From: Arthrobacter sp. PAMC25564
Lineage (GTDB): Bacteria > Actinomycetota > Actinomycetes > Actinomycetales > Micrococcaceae
Direction of reading: 5' to 3'
DNA length: 64,000 bases
Assembly: GCF_004798705.1 (NCBI RefSeq)
Contig: NZ_CP039290.1
Coordinates: 62,001 to 126,000, forward strand
The position numbers were made by a program, and so were the translations under genes. Below the pieces are notes generated by a model that saw only the letters and a list, made by a program, of their open reading frames with translations, had not been told where the DNA came from and did not search any database. This document shows, in pieces, positions 43,733 to 53,505 of the stretch. How positions within the stretch are numbered: the first letter of the stretch is position 1; each line of letters starts with the position of its first letter.

Positions 43733-45061
43733 ATGAGCAAAGAAGCTCTGGCCATGCGCGGTCCGGTCCACGGCACCAAGGATGCAAAGCGGGTCGCCAT
43801 CGGCTCCAGCGTCGGCGCGGTCATCGAAACGTATGACTTCATCGGTTTCGGTACCGCGGCTGCCCTCTACTTCGGCACCGCGTTCTTCCCCACCGGCGAC
43901 CCGGTGACCGGAACCCTCGCAGCCTTCGCTACCCTCGGCGTCGGCTTCGCCGCCCGGCCCATCGGCGGCATCATCGGCGGCCACCTCGGAGACAAGCTGG
44001 GCCGCAAGCCCGTCCTGGTCGCATCCCTGATCCTCATGGGCATCGCCACCTTCGTCATCGGACTGCTCCCCACCTACGGCCAGGTGGGCCTGCTGGCCCC
44101 GGCTCTGCTGGTATTCGTCCGCATCGTCCAGGGCCTGGCCTTCGGCGCGGAATGGGGCGGCGCCATCCTGATGAGCTATGAGCACGCGCCGTGGAAATCC
44201 AAGGGCAAGTACACCGGAATGGTCCAGGCCGGCTTCCCCGTCGGGCTCCTGCTGGCCAACCTCGTCTTCCTCTTCAGCGTCCAGCTCGGCGGCGAACTCG
44301 CCTGGCGCATCCCGTTCCTCGCCAGCATCGTGCTGGTCGCCGTCGGCCTGATCATCCGCTCCAAGGTCCCCGAATCCCCGGTCTTCGATGAGATCAAGGA
44401 CAGCGGCACCATCGTGAAGTCCCCCATCGTCGAGGTCCTGAAGACGGACTGGCGCAGCATCGTGAAGGGCATCGGCCTTCGGATCGCCGAGACCGCAGGC
44501 TACGCCGTGTCCATCACCTACATGATTTCCTACCTGAACAGCCAGCACCTGGCTGACAAGACCCAAACGCTCGTGGCCCTGTGCATCGCCTCCGCTATCG
44601 GCATCTTCGCCACCCAGGCCTGGGCCCGGCTGACGGACAAGATCGGCCGCAGGCCCCTTTACATCTGGTCCTGCGCCTTCGCCCTGCTGTTCGCGGTCCC
44701 GATGTTCCTGCTGGTCAACACGGGGATGTTCATCTTCGTCATCGCCACACTCGTGATCTCCTACGCCGTCTGCCAGAATTCCCTGGCCGGAGCCCAGGGC
44801 GCCTGGTTCCCGGAGCTCTTCCAGGCCAAGACCCGCGCTTCCGGCGCCTCACTGGCCTACCAGATCTCCGCCATGGTCTCCGGCTTCACCCCGTTCATCA
44901 CCACCCTGCTGTTCGTCAGCTTCGGCTGGATGGGCCCGGCCCTGCTCTTCGGCGCCTACGCAGCCATCGGCCTGTGGCCGCCGTCGCCACTCGTGAAACG
45001 TGGGGCAGGCGCGAACGTGAGCTCGCGGACGCGGCCACCAAAAGCACCCCGCAGTCGGTGA
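43733..45061 (+). CDS. MHS family sugar/metabolite:proton symporter with frameshifted C-terminus
   Basis: A 442-residue major facilitator transporter of the metabolite:H+ symporter group, with about 12 membrane segments, ETYDFIGFGTAAALYFGTAFFP early, GHLGDKLGRKPVL and WARLTDKIGRRPLY in the two cytoplasmic loops. It probably imports the substrate of the locus. After GAYAAIGL (near 44972) the frame gives a Pro/Arg-rich tail and stops at 45061. Another frame from that point reads AAVATRETWGRRERELADAA, the usual MHS ending, and stops at 45069 exactly at the transketolase start. A one-base loss in CCTGTGG (44971-44977) explains this. The last membrane segment is damaged; a sequencing error is possible. 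Confidence 0.85.
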   Translation: MSKEALAMRGPVHGTKDAKRVAIGSSVGAVIETYDFIGFGTAAALYFGTAFFPTGDPVTGTLAAFATLGVGFAARPIGGIIGGHLGDKLGRKPVLVASLILMGIATFVIGLLPTYGQVGLLAPALLVFVRIVQGLAFGAEWGGAILMSYEHAPWKSKGKYTGMVQAGFPVGLLLANLVFLFSVQLGGELAWRIPFLASIVLVAVGLIIRSKVPESPVFDEIKDSGTIVKSPIVEVLKTDWRSIVKGIGLRIAETAGYAVSITYMISYLNSQHLADKTQTLVALCIASAIGIFATQAWARLTDKIGRRPLYIWSCAFALLFAVPMFLLVNTGMFIFVIATLVISYAVCQNSLAGAQGAWFPELFQAKTRASGASLAYQISAMVSGFTPFITTLLFVSFGWMGPALLFGAYAAIGLWPPSPLVKRGAGANVSSRTRPPKAPRSR

Positions 45062-45068
45062 ACGCCTG

Positions 45069-45971
45069 ATGGCAACCATCAGCGAGGTGCACAGGCCCGG
45101 CAGAATCCCCGGGGAAACAGCAGCGGAGCGCACGGCACGGGTCCAGGGTGCAGCGTTCCGGATCCGGCACCATGCCTTGAACATGGGCGAGGTCCAGGGA
45201 CAGGGCTACGTCGGCCAGGCCCTTGGTGCGGCGGACATGCTGGCTGCCGTCTATGCGGACCAGCTCCGCTTCAGGGCCGGCGACCCAGAGTGGGAGGGGC
45301 GGGACCGGTTCCTGCTCTCCACGGGCCACTACGCCATCGGCCACTACGCGGCCCTGGCCGAAGCCGGGACCATCCCGGTGGACGAACTGGACACGTATGG
45401 CTCGGATGATTCCCGGCTCCCGATGTCCGGGATGTCCACCTACACGCCCGGCATGGAAATCTCCGGCGGCTCCCTGGGCCATGGGCTTTCCATCGCCGTC
45501 GGCATGGCCTTGGGCCTGCGGCACCAGCGCTCGGCGGCGAGGATCTACAACTTCCTCTCCGACGGCGAACTGGACGAGGGCTCCACCTGGGAGGCCGCCA
45601 TGGGTGGCCATCACCATCAGCTGGGCAACCTGACCGCCATGGTGGACATCAACGCCCTGCAGGCGGACGGCAAGACGGACACCGTGCTCCGCACCGAACC
45701 CGTTACAGAAAAGTGGGAGGCTTTCGGCTGGTACGCCCAGCGGGTGGACGGCAACGACGTCGGTGCACTCCTGGCGGCGTTCGACAACGCCGCCGCCCGG
45801 GCGTCCGCCGTCGGACGCCCGTCCGTAATCCTGTGCGACACCAAGGTGGGTCGCGGGGTGCCCCTGCTCGAGGACCGGGAAAAGGCGCACTTCATGCGCA
45901 TCGAAGAGCACGAATGGCAGCTCTGCCGCGAACAACTGACCGCAGGATTCCATGGAAAGGCCGGCCGATGA
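45069..45971 (+). CDS. Transketolase, N-terminal subunit
   Basis: A 300-residue subunit of a split transketolase. It binds the diphosphate of thiamine diphosphate through GDGELDEGSTWEAAM and ...VDINALQADG; GGSLGHGLSIAVG and STGHYAIGHYAAL are other transketolase marks. The ATG overlaps the restored TGA of the transporter frame and the stop overlaps the ATG of the C-terminal subunit. Split transketolases are often specialised for one catabolic route, such as apulose 4-phosphate or sulfo-sugar cleavage. Here the partner genes point to a phosphorylated tetrose or ketose. Confidence 0.93.
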   Translation: MATISEVHRPGRIPGETAAERTARVQGAAFRIRHHALNMGEVQGQGYVGQALGAADMLAAVYADQLRFRAGDPEWEGRDRFLLSTGHYAIGHYAALAEAGTIPVDELDTYGSDDSRLPMSGMSTYTPGMEISGGSLGHGLSIAVGMALGLRHQRSAARIYNFLSDGELDEGSTWEAAMGGHHHQLGNLTAMVDINALQADGKTDTVLRTEPVTEKWEAFGWYAQRVDGNDVGALLAAFDNAAARASAVGRPSVILCDTKVGRGVPLLEDREKAHFMRIEEHEWQLCREQLTAGFHGKAGR

Positions 45972-46960
45972 GCACCGCCACCGCACCAAAGCTGAAAACA
46001 TCGGCCATGATCGCGTCCTTCGCGGACCCGGGCCAGAAGACCGTGTCCGCACCCTTCGGGCACGCCCTGGTCAAAGCCGCGCAGGAAAATGACAGGATCG
46101 TGGGCCTGACCGCGGATCTGGGCAAGTACACGGACATGCACATCTTCGCCCAGGCCTTCCCGGAGCGGTTCTTCCAGATGGGCATGGCCGAACAGCTGCT
46201 GTTCGGGGCGGCGGCAGGGTTGGCTGAAACCGGCCTGGTGCCCTTCGCATCCACCTACTCCGTGTTCGCAGCCCGGCGGGCCTACGACTTCCTGTGCCTG
46301 GACAGCGCCGAACCCAACCTCAACGTGAACATCGTGGGCGGCCTTCCCGGCCTGACCACGGGCTACGGTCCCAGCCACCAGGCCACCGAGGACATGGCAA
46401 TCTTCCGCGGCATGCCCAACCTCACCATCGTGGATCCGTGCGATTCGCTGGACATCGAACAGGCCGTCCCCCAACTCGCGGCCAGCGACGGGCCAACGTA
46501 CCTGCGGCTGCTGCGCGGCAACGTCCCCACCGTGCTGGACGAATACGACTACACCTTCGAACTCGGCAAGGCGAAGGTCCTCCGCGGCGGCAACGACGTC
46601 GTGTTTGTCTCCAGCGGGCTGATGACCATGCGGGCGCTGCAGGCTGCGAAGGCACTGGCGGCCCACAACGTGGACGTCGCCGTCGTCCACGCCCCCACCA
46701 TCAAACCGTTCGACACCGCCACCGTGCTGGCGGAACTGAACACCGACCGGCTCGCGGTGACACTGGAGAACCACAGCGTGATCGGCGGCCTGTTCGAGAC
46801 AGTCGCCTCGGCAGTCGTCACCGCCGGGCTCGGCAAGCGCGTGGTGCCAATTGCCTTGCCGGATGAGTTCCTCGACGCCGGCGCCCTGCCCACCCTGCAC
46901 GAACGGTACGGGCTCTCCGTCCAGCGGGTCGTGGCAAAAGTCCTGGCAGAACTCGGCTGA
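45968..46960 (+). CDS. Transketolase, C-terminal subunit
   Basis: A 330-residue subunit with the pyrimidine-binding domain (FQMGMAEQLLFGAAAGLAETG, where Glu activates the cofactor, then FASTYSVFAARRAYDF) and the C-terminal domain of transketolase (VVHAPTIKPFDTATV, VTLENHSVIGGLFETVA). The ATG overlaps the N-subunit stop, so both subunits are made in equal amounts. Similar length proteins occur as the beta subunit of pyruvate-type dehydrogenases, but the adjacent N-subunit and motif detail fit transketolase. Confidence 0.93.
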   Translation: MSTATAPKLKTSAMIASFADPGQKTVSAPFGHALVKAAQENDRIVGLTADLGKYTDMHIFAQAFPERFFQMGMAEQLLFGAAAGLAETGLVPFASTYSVFAARRAYDFLCLDSAEPNLNVNIVGGLPGLTTGYGPSHQATEDMAIFRGMPNLTIVDPCDSLDIEQAVPQLAASDGPTYLRLLRGNVPTVLDEYDYTFELGKAKVLRGGNDVVFVSSGLMTMRALQAAKALAAHNVDVAVVHAPTIKPFDTATVLAELNTDRLAVTLENHSVIGGLFETVASAVVTAGLGKRVVPIALPDEFLDAGALPTLHERYGLSVQRVVAKVLAELG

Positions 46961-46973
46961 GCCGGATCCGCAA

Positions 46974-47018
46974 CACGGAAGCGCGGGGCCGTTTCACCGC
47001 CGGTTCCGCGCTTCTGCC
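46974..47018 (+). terminator. Possible terminator after transketolase genes
   Basis: GAAGCGCGG (46978-46986) pairs with CCGCGCTTC (47006-47014), with ACGG and CCGT pairing outside. No T-run. It separates the transketolase genes from the regulator promoter. Confidence 0.55.
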
Positions 47019-47028
47019 GTAACATCAA

Positions 47029-47060
47029 CTGTTAACACACCAAATGTAAACAGTCGACCA
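47029..47060. promoter_or_regulatory. Operator motifs before the FCD regulator gene
   Basis: CTGTTAACA (47029-47037) and TGTAAACAGTCGACCA (47045-47060); the latter includes AACAGTCGAC (47049-47058), the same ten bases as at 43676-43685. Position 22 bases before the start codon suggests autoregulation. Confidence 0.75.
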
Positions 47061-47081
47061 CTGACATAGAGGACCAATACG

Positions 47082-47741
47082 ATGGCCGGAGCCACAGCAC
47101 CGCTTCTTGGACTGGAAAAGAAGAGCCTCCGTGAGCAGGCGCTTTCCGCCCTGCGCATCGCCATCACGAGCGGAGAACTCGAGCCCGGCCGCCACCTCGT
47201 GGAAACCGAGCTTTCCGACATGCTCCAGATCAGCCGCGGCACCCTCCGCGAGGCACTCCGGCAACTGGAACAGGAAGGCCTGCTCTCCGCCGGACCACGC
47301 GGCCGGCTGTCCGTGCGCCATCTGGACGCCAAGGAAATCCGGGACATCTACTCGGTGCGCGCCGCCCTGGAATCACTGGCCGCCCGCACGCTCTGCGAAC
47401 TCCCCGAGCGGCAACACGTCATTAGCTCGCTGCGGGCCGCCATCGACGCCATGTCGGCAGCCACGAAGGGCACTCTCGAAAAGAGGATCGAATCCGACCT
47501 CGAGTTCCACCGCACCATGTGCCGCCTCACCGGCAATGAAACCCTGCTCCACTCGTGGGAATCGCTGGAAGGGTCCATCCGGATGTCCATCATGTTCGCC
47601 GGGCTGGAAAAAGGCGTCAAGAACATGAGCGTGGACCGGCACCACGACATCGTGGCCGCGATCGAAACCGGCGATGCCTCCCTGGCCCGCAAAACCATCC
47701 GGGAACACATGGACACCGCCGCGGACAATCTCGTCGCCTAG
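47082..47741 (+). CDS. GntR family regulator, FCD subgroup, of the sugar locus
   Basis: A 219-residue regulator. The N-terminal winged helix has LREQALSALRIAITSGELEPG and LSDMLQISRGTLREALRQLEQEGLL; the C-terminal FCD domain has LEFHRTMCRLTGN and VDRHHDIVAAIETGD, carrying the usual metal-binding Asp/His set. GAGGA precedes the ATG. The shared AACAGTCRAC motif at its own promoter and at the 43.6-kb divergent promoter indicates that it controls the entire locus and itself. The inducer is likely the sugar or a phosphate of it. Its stop is only five bases from the convergent gene end at 47747. Confidence 0.93.
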   Translation: MAGATAPLLGLEKKSLREQALSALRIAITSGELEPGRHLVETELSDMLQISRGTLREALRQLEQEGLLSAGPRGRLSVRHLDAKEIRDIYSVRAALESLAARTLCELPERQHVISSLRAAIDAMSAATKGTLEKRIESDLEFHRTMCRLTGNETLLHSWESLEGSIRMSIMFAGLEKGVKNMSVDRHHDIVAAIETGDASLARKTIREHMDTAADNLVA

Positions 47742-47746
47742 GTCCG

Positions 47747-48325
47747 TTACTGGCCGGCGCCCTGGGCCGGGGCCCCGGGCTGCGTGCCGGAGCCCGCACC
47801 GCCGGTCCCCGCTCCCCCGGTTCCGGTAGCACCACCGGTTCCGGTACCGCCGTTGCGGCGTCCCTGGCCGGTCGTCGGGTTGCCCGTTCCGGCCCCGTTT
47901 CCGGCCCCGTTTCCGGTTCCGGCCCCCGGGCCCTGGAAATTGCCGACCCTGGCCGCCCGGCCCCCGGCGTCGATCTGTTTCTGGACGGCGGAACCGGCAA
48001 AAACGCCCCCCGCGACGAGCAGCACGCACACCAGCACTTTGGTGGAGCGTCCCATCACGTATCTGAGCTTCGGGACGAAAGGCTCGTCGTCGGTCACCGG
48101 TACATCCGGGACGCCATCGACCGCCGTCGGGTCAGCCGTCGGGTCCGCGGTCTGGTCTGCGGTCTGGTGTGCGGTCGCTGACGCTTCTTCCAGCTGCCAA
48201 TCGCCGAGGGGCATGGGGGCTGTCAGCGCCTCGGTGAACACCGGCCCGGCCGGAGCCAGCTCCGGCATGTCCGCAGCGCGGCGGCTACGGGATGTGGCGC
48301 TGTTCTCGGGGAAGAAATTCTTCAT
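47747..48325 (-). CDS. Small membrane protein of the efflux operon, Gly/Thr-rich tail
   Basis: A 192-residue protein. A cytoplasmic start of about 95 residues with short repeats (TADQTADPTADPTA) leads to one membrane segment (VLVCVLLVAGGVFAGSAV) and an extracellular tail of about 75 residues in which GTG, GNG and GAG repeats dominate. It is eight bases downstream of the MacB-like permease, so it is a fourth member of the efflux operon. Such a tail could extend into the wall. No family recognised. Several short DNA repeats in the tail make length variation likely. Confidence 0.75.
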   Translation of the reverse strand: MKNFFPENSATSRSRRAADMPELAPAGPVFTEALTAPMPLGDWQLEEASATAHQTADQTADPTADPTAVDGVPDVPVTDDEPFVPKLRYVMGRSTKVLVCVLLVAGGVFAGSAVQKQIDAGGRAARVGNFQGPGAGTGNGAGNGAGTGNPTTGQGRRNGGTGTGGATGTGGAGTGGAGSGTQPGAPAQGAGQ

Positions 48326-48332
48326 GGAAGTC

Positions 48333-49573
48333 CTATTCGTAACGGAGGGCATCGATGGGCCGCAGCTTCGCGGCCTTGTTCGCGGGGTAGACGCCGAAGA
48401 CCAGGCCGATGAAGGCCGAGACCGCCAGGGAGACCCAAACTGTCCACGCCTGGACCTCAGGCTGGACACCGAGGATCGGGAAAGCGCTGCCGGCAAAGCC
48501 GATGACAATTCCGACCACACCGCCGATGACCGAGATGATCAGCGACTCAATCAGGAACTGGGCGACGATGCTCCCCCGCGAGGCCCCGATGGCCTTGCGG
48601 ATACCGATCTCCCGGGTGCGCTCGGTAACAGTGACGAGCATGATGTTCATGACGCCGATCCCGCCGACCAGCAGGCTGATCGCGGCCACGGCTCCCAGCA
48701 GGGTGGTCAGGGTCTGCGTCGTAGTGGTGGCGGTGGTCAGGATCTGTGCCTGGTTCCGGATCTGGTAGTCGCGGTTGCTGGCATCGACGTGGTGCCGGGC
48801 ATCCAGGATCATTTGCAGTTCGTTCTGCGCCTGGTTCATGACTTCGGCTGATTTCGCCTGCACCGTGATCGATGCCAGCGTCGGCGAGTAGCCGGTGAAC
48901 TTGTTCTGCGCCGCGGACAGCGGAACCACCACGACGTCGTCGGGGTCGTTCTGCCCGGACGATCCCTTGATGCTCAGTACGCCGGCAACGGTGAAGTTCT
49001 GGCCGTTCAGCTGGATGGTCTGCCCGACGGCGGAGCCGGTGTTGTTCCCGAACAGATCGGCAGCGACCGTGTTGCCGATGACGGCGACCGGATTTGCGGC
49101 CTGCGTGTCGGCATCCGTGAAAAGCGCGCCGGAAGCCACGGTGCTGTCGCTGATGTCGAAATACGACGACGAGGTCCCCAGGAAGCTGGCCACGGCGTGC
49201 GTGGCATTGCTGTAGGTTCCGGTCACCCCCTGCGCCTGCACGATCGGCGCCGTGCGGGCGATGTCAGGGGCCAGAACCGGATCCGTCAGGGCCTGTTCAT
49301 CTTCGATGGTGAGGTTGGTGCTGCGGGTGCGGCTCGCACCCGGCTGGGCCCCGGCACCGGCGCGTCCCCCGACGGCGGTTGACCGGTTCACCGTCAGCAC
49401 GTTCGTCCCGAGCTTGCCGATCTGGGCTCTGATGGCGTTGCTGGTGCCGGCGCCGACCGCGAGCAGGACGATGACGGCGGCGATGCCGATGAGGATCCCC
49501 AGGGTGGTCAGCACCGAGCGCATCTTGTTGGCCGCGACCCCGGAGAGGGCGAACCGGGCTGATTCGAGCAGGT

Positions 49574-49577
<4 letters not shown>
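48333..49577 (-). CDS. MacB-like ABC transporter permease
   Basis: A 414-residue FtsX/MacB-type permease. One N-terminal membrane segment (about 18-44) precedes a large extracellular domain (about 45-285), and three membrane segments follow in the FtsX domain (LLGAVAAISLLVGGIGVMNIMLVTVTERTREIGIRKAIGA in parts, then two more). ERTREIGIRKAIGA is the coupling helix region that touches the ATPase. The ATG overlaps the ATPase stop by four bases. With the ATPase and the adaptor it makes a MacAB-like machine for export of peptides, antibiotics or lipids from a monoderm cell. Confidence 0.94.
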
Positions 49578-50293
<716 letters not shown>

Positions 50294-50296
50294 GGC

Positions 50297-51826
50297 CTAC
50301 TGGCCGCCGTTCCGGGTGCCGCCGGCGCGCGTTCCGCCGCCGAATCCGGCCCCGCCGAACCCGCTGCCCGTGCTGCCGGTGCCGGTACCGCTGTCCAGGG
50401 TGCTGGAGATCGCCGGCAGTTCAATCTGGTCTCCTTCGGAAAGACCGGTAAGCACCTGGGTCCTGCCGTTGGCGGAAATCCCGGTGGTGACCTTGGTGGG
50501 AGTCGTGGCCCCGTTCTTGACGACATTGACGCTCTGGCGGGTGCCGCTGGTGGTCACGGCCAGGCTCGGCACCACCAAGGCGTTGTCGGCTGTGGCGGTG
50601 GTGACGGAAATGTTGGCGCTCTGGCCAAGCCGCAGCGTCGCCGGCGGATTCGCGATCGAAACTGTGACGGGGTAGGTCACGACGCCGTTGCTGGTACTTG
50701 AGGTCTGGGCGATCGAGACGACCTTGCCGGTGACCGCCGTCGCGGTGGCATCCTGGGTCAGGGCCGGGAACGTGAACTGCGCGGTCTGGTCCGGCTTCAT
50801 GTTGGCGATATCCGACTCGGAGAAGCCCGCCACCACCTGCAAGTGCGCGGTGTCGCTGATCGTGACCAGTCCGCTGCCCGAAGCGGAGGACGACCCGGAG
50901 GATGTCGAGGCGGCGGCTCCGGAGGCCCCGGAGGCACCCGTGCCGGCGGACGCCGAGCCTGAGGACGCCGAGCCGGAGCCGCCAGTCAAGGCGCCGACCG
51001 TCGCGCTGACGGCCGTGATCGTGCCGGCCACCGGCGAATTCAGGTTGCAGGAGGCCAGGTTGCCCTGCGCGGTGTCGACCGCGAGCTGGGCGCTGGTGAC
51101 GTTGGCCCCGCCGGCGGAAGCCGCCGAATTCTGCGCGTTGCCCAGTGCCGTGCTGGCGGTGGAGACCTGCTGCTTGTCCTTCAGCTGCGTGGAGGACTGC
51201 TGGTTCTGCGCCTGGGTCAGCAGCTGCTGGTCCTTCGTCAGCTGGTTCTGCGCCGCCGCCACCGGGTCCACCCAGTTGGCGGGCTTCGGAGTGGGAACGG
51301 GCGCACCTTGCGCGGCTGAGAGGGCCGCGTTGTCCGCATCCACCGCCTTCTGCGCCGCGGCCACGGCAGCAGCCAGCTGTGAAGCGTCCAGGTTCGCCGA
51401 CTGCTGCGCGTTGGCCAGGCTCTGGTTGGCGGAGGACACCTGGCCGGCGGCGGACACCTGCTGCTGGTTGGCCTGGGCACTCACCGAATCCAGCTGGGCC
51501 TGCGCTGCCTTGAGCGCATTCTGCGCATTCGTCGGATCGATCGTCAGCAGCTGCTGGCCGGCGCTCACCTGCTGGCCGAGCGTTGCGCTGACGGAAAGGA
51601 TGGGCCCGGTGCAGTTCTGCGCGTTGACCACCGTCGTCGCCGCCGGAGATACGTTGCCCGACGCCGTCGCAACCGCCGCGATGGTTGCCTTGCCTACCGC
51701 CACCGTCCGGACAGAAGCCGCCGGCGAAGTTGAGCCTGCGGCCGATACGGAGAGGTATGTCCCGGCGCCCAGCGCCAGAATCACAGCGCCCAGGGCAGAG
51801 TTGATGACAAGGGTTTTTGAGGTCAT
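50297..51826 (-). CDS. HlyD/MacA-type efflux adaptor
   Basis: A 509-residue membrane fusion protein family member. One N-terminal membrane segment (about 8-30) anchors it; VVNAQNCTGPILSVSATLGQQVSAGQQLLTID is the first half of the lipoyl-like domain, followed by a long Ala/Gln-rich coiled coil (about 105-235), the second half LASCNLNSPVAGTITAVSATVGAL, a Ser/Ala/Gly-rich insert (about 280-320), and beta-barrel domains. In Gram-positive bacteria such adaptors help the permease capture or deliver the substrate outside the membrane. It is first in the operon. The inserted Ser/Gly stretch in the lipoyl region is unusual. Confidence 0.9.
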   Translation of the reverse strand: MTSKTLVINSALGAVILALGAGTYLSVSAAGSTSPAASVRTVAVGKATIAAVATASGNVSPAATTVVNAQNCTGPILSVSATLGQQVSAGQQLLTIDPTNAQNALKAAQAQLDSVSAQANQQQVSAAGQVSSANQSLANAQQSANLDASQLAAAVAAAQKAVDADNAALSAAQGAPVPTPKPANWVDPVAAAQNQLTKDQQLLTQAQNQQSSTQLKDKQQVSTASTALGNAQNSAASAGGANVTSAQLAVDTAQGNLASCNLNSPVAGTITAVSATVGALTGGSGSASSGSASAGTGASGASGAAASTSSGSSSASGSGLVTISDTAHLQVVAGFSESDIANMKPDQTAQFTFPALTQDATATAVTGKVVSIAQTSSTSNGVVTYPVTVSIANPPATLRLGQSANISVTTATADNALVVPSLAVTTSGTRQSVNVVKNGATTPTKVTTGISANGRTQVLTGLSEGDQIELPAISSTLDSGTGTGSTGSGFGGAGFGGGTRAGGTRNGGQ

Positions 51827-51904
51827 GGATGGACCATAACCGCCGTTGCTGGGGAGATACCGGGAAAACCGTGGGAGCCAGCCCGGCGGGGGACCCAGTT
51901 CCGG

Positions 51905-53062
51905 TCAGGCAGGGGCCTCAGACGCCGGGCCGCCAGGTTCCAGGGCCGGGGCATCCCGGCCGGACCAGGTTTTTATTACGGTCCATCCCACAGCGGTCAG
52001 CGGCACGGCCAGGAGGGCCCCGATGATGCCCGCCAGGGTCGTTCCGGCGGCCAGCGCCAGCAGGATCACCAGTCCGTGGATGCTCAGCACCCGGCCCATC
52101 AGGACGGGTTGGAGGAAATGGTGTTCGAGCTGGTTCGTTCCGATGACGACGGCCAGGACGATCAGGGCCGCCACGGGCCCGTTGGAGATAAGCGCGACGG
52201 CTACCGCCAGGGTGCCCGCCGCCGTCGCCCCGACGATCGGGATGAATCCGCCGATGAAGACGAACACTCCCAGCGGCAGCGCGAGCGGCACCCGGAGGAT
52301 CAGCAGGGAGAGGCCGACGACCAGTCCGTCGACGGCTGCGACGATGGCTGTTCCGCGCACATAGCCGCCCAGGACGGCGGTGCTGCGCAGCGCGGCCAGA
52401 TGCGCCTTGGCGCGGTGGCCGGCGGGAAGGAATCCGAACAGGAAGTCGCGGATCTTTTCGCCGTCTTTGAGGAAGAAGAACAGGATCACTGCGAGCAAGA
52501 CGGCCCCGGCGGCGATTTCGCCGGCGACGCGCAGCCCGGTGAGGGCCTCGGTCCCGAAGGCGCTGCTGACGAAGAAGGTCTTGATGGAGTCGCGGGTGGC
52601 GTTGATCTGCACGTCGCTGACGGGGATGGGCCCGTTGTTCAGGAAGGCGTGCAGCTGGTCCACTCCGGCGAGTGCCCGGACGGAAAGCTCCTGCCACTGG
52701 GATCGGATCAGGAAAACGATACCGGTGATAACGCCGCCGAACACGGCCAGGATCGCGACGAAAGATGCCAGCACGGCCAGTACCCGCGGCCAGGCATGGC
52801 CAGTCAACCAGCGCACGAGGGGCGAGATGGCGGAAGCCAGGATCAGGGCGATGGTGACCGGAATGATGACCAGCGGGACCCTTGTCAGTCCCCACAGAAT
52901 CGCCCACGCCAGGGCCGCGACCAGCAGGATCTGGACAGAACGGATGCTTGCCCTGCCCAGGGGCCCGGACCAGATTGGCGGAAGGCCTGTGGGTGGCCTC
53001 CCGGCGGTTTCATTCGATGTAACCGGGCTGGGCGCCGCGGTGCCGCCTGTAGTTTCAGGCAT
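51905..53062 (-). CDS. AI-2E family transporter
   Basis: A 385-residue membrane protein of the AI-2E (TqsA/PerM) family with about eight membrane segments. VTIALILASAISPLVRWL at the start, ILFFFLKDGEKIRDFLFGFLP in the middle and GFIPIVGATAAGTLAVAVAL then GTNQLEHHFLQPVLMGR near the end are characteristic. Members export or exchange small molecules or sodium; the substrate here is unknown. ATG at 53062 has GAGGAAA upstream; an in-frame ATG at 53107 is less likely. N- and C-terminal tails are Pro/Ala-rich. Confidence 0.9.
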   Translation of the reverse strand: MPETTGGTAAPSPVTSNETAGRPPTGLPPIWSGPLGRASIRSVQILLVAALAWAILWGLTRVPLVIIPVTIALILASAISPLVRWLTGHAWPRVLAVLASFVAILAVFGGVITGIVFLIRSQWQELSVRALAGVDQLHAFLNNGPIPVSDVQINATRDSIKTFFVSSAFGTEALTGLRVAGEIAAGAVLLAVILFFFLKDGEKIRDFLFGFLPAGHRAKAHLAALRSTAVLGGYVRGTAIVAAVDGLVVGLSLLILRVPLALPLGVFVFIGGFIPIVGATAAGTLAVAVALISNGPVAALIVLAVVIGTNQLEHHFLQPVLMGRVLSIHGLVILLALAAGTTLAGIIGALLAVPLTAVGWTVIKTWSGRDAPALEPGGPASEAPA

Positions 53063-53292
53063 GGGGTTTCCTCTTTCGGGCCGGCTTGTGTGATCCTTCA
53101 GTTCCATTCTTCACGCCGTTGTCCGTGCGGGGGCGATCACGCGCCCCAGGACCCCGAGTCCGGCCGAGGCCAGTTCAGAAATCCGCTGCCGGCCCAGCAG
53201 CCAGGCCCTGGCCTGAACTGTGGGGTCCGCCCATATCCATGGAGGCAGGTGCGGAATAGACTTTAGCTCCCACCCATCACGGGAGAGAAGCG

Positions 53293-53505
53293 ATGATGCG
53301 CGGATTTGGCAGACGCCGATTGGGCGGACGTGGAATTGGTTTCATAGGGCTGGCCTATCTGGCCATCGGCCTGCTGGTCGCCGCCACTCATGGATACTTG
53401 GTGGCCTGGAACATCCCCGGCAATATCATGGAAGGCCTGGCGGCGATCCTACTCTGGCCACTGGTGGCCTTCTTCGGCGTCGACCTCCATGCGCTGATCG
53501 CTTAG
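53293..53505 (+). CDS. Small membrane protein
   Basis: A 70-residue protein with a basic N-terminus (MMRGFGRRRLGGRG) and two membrane segments, GFIGLAYLAIGLLVAATHGYL and ILLWPLVAFFGVDLHALIA in parts. GGGAGAGAAGCG precedes the ATG. This kind of short protein is common in actinobacteria, but its role is unknown. Confidence 0.75.
   Translation: MMRGFGRRRLGGRGIGFIGLAYLAIGLLVAATHGYLVAWNIPGNIMEGLAAILLWPLVAFFGVDLHALIA

Noticed and set aside
47820..47950. CRISPR-like repeats at the Gly/Thr-rich tail of the small membrane protein
   Set aside because: Repeats are short, in frame and lack unique spacers of even length; they are coding low-complexity sequence.
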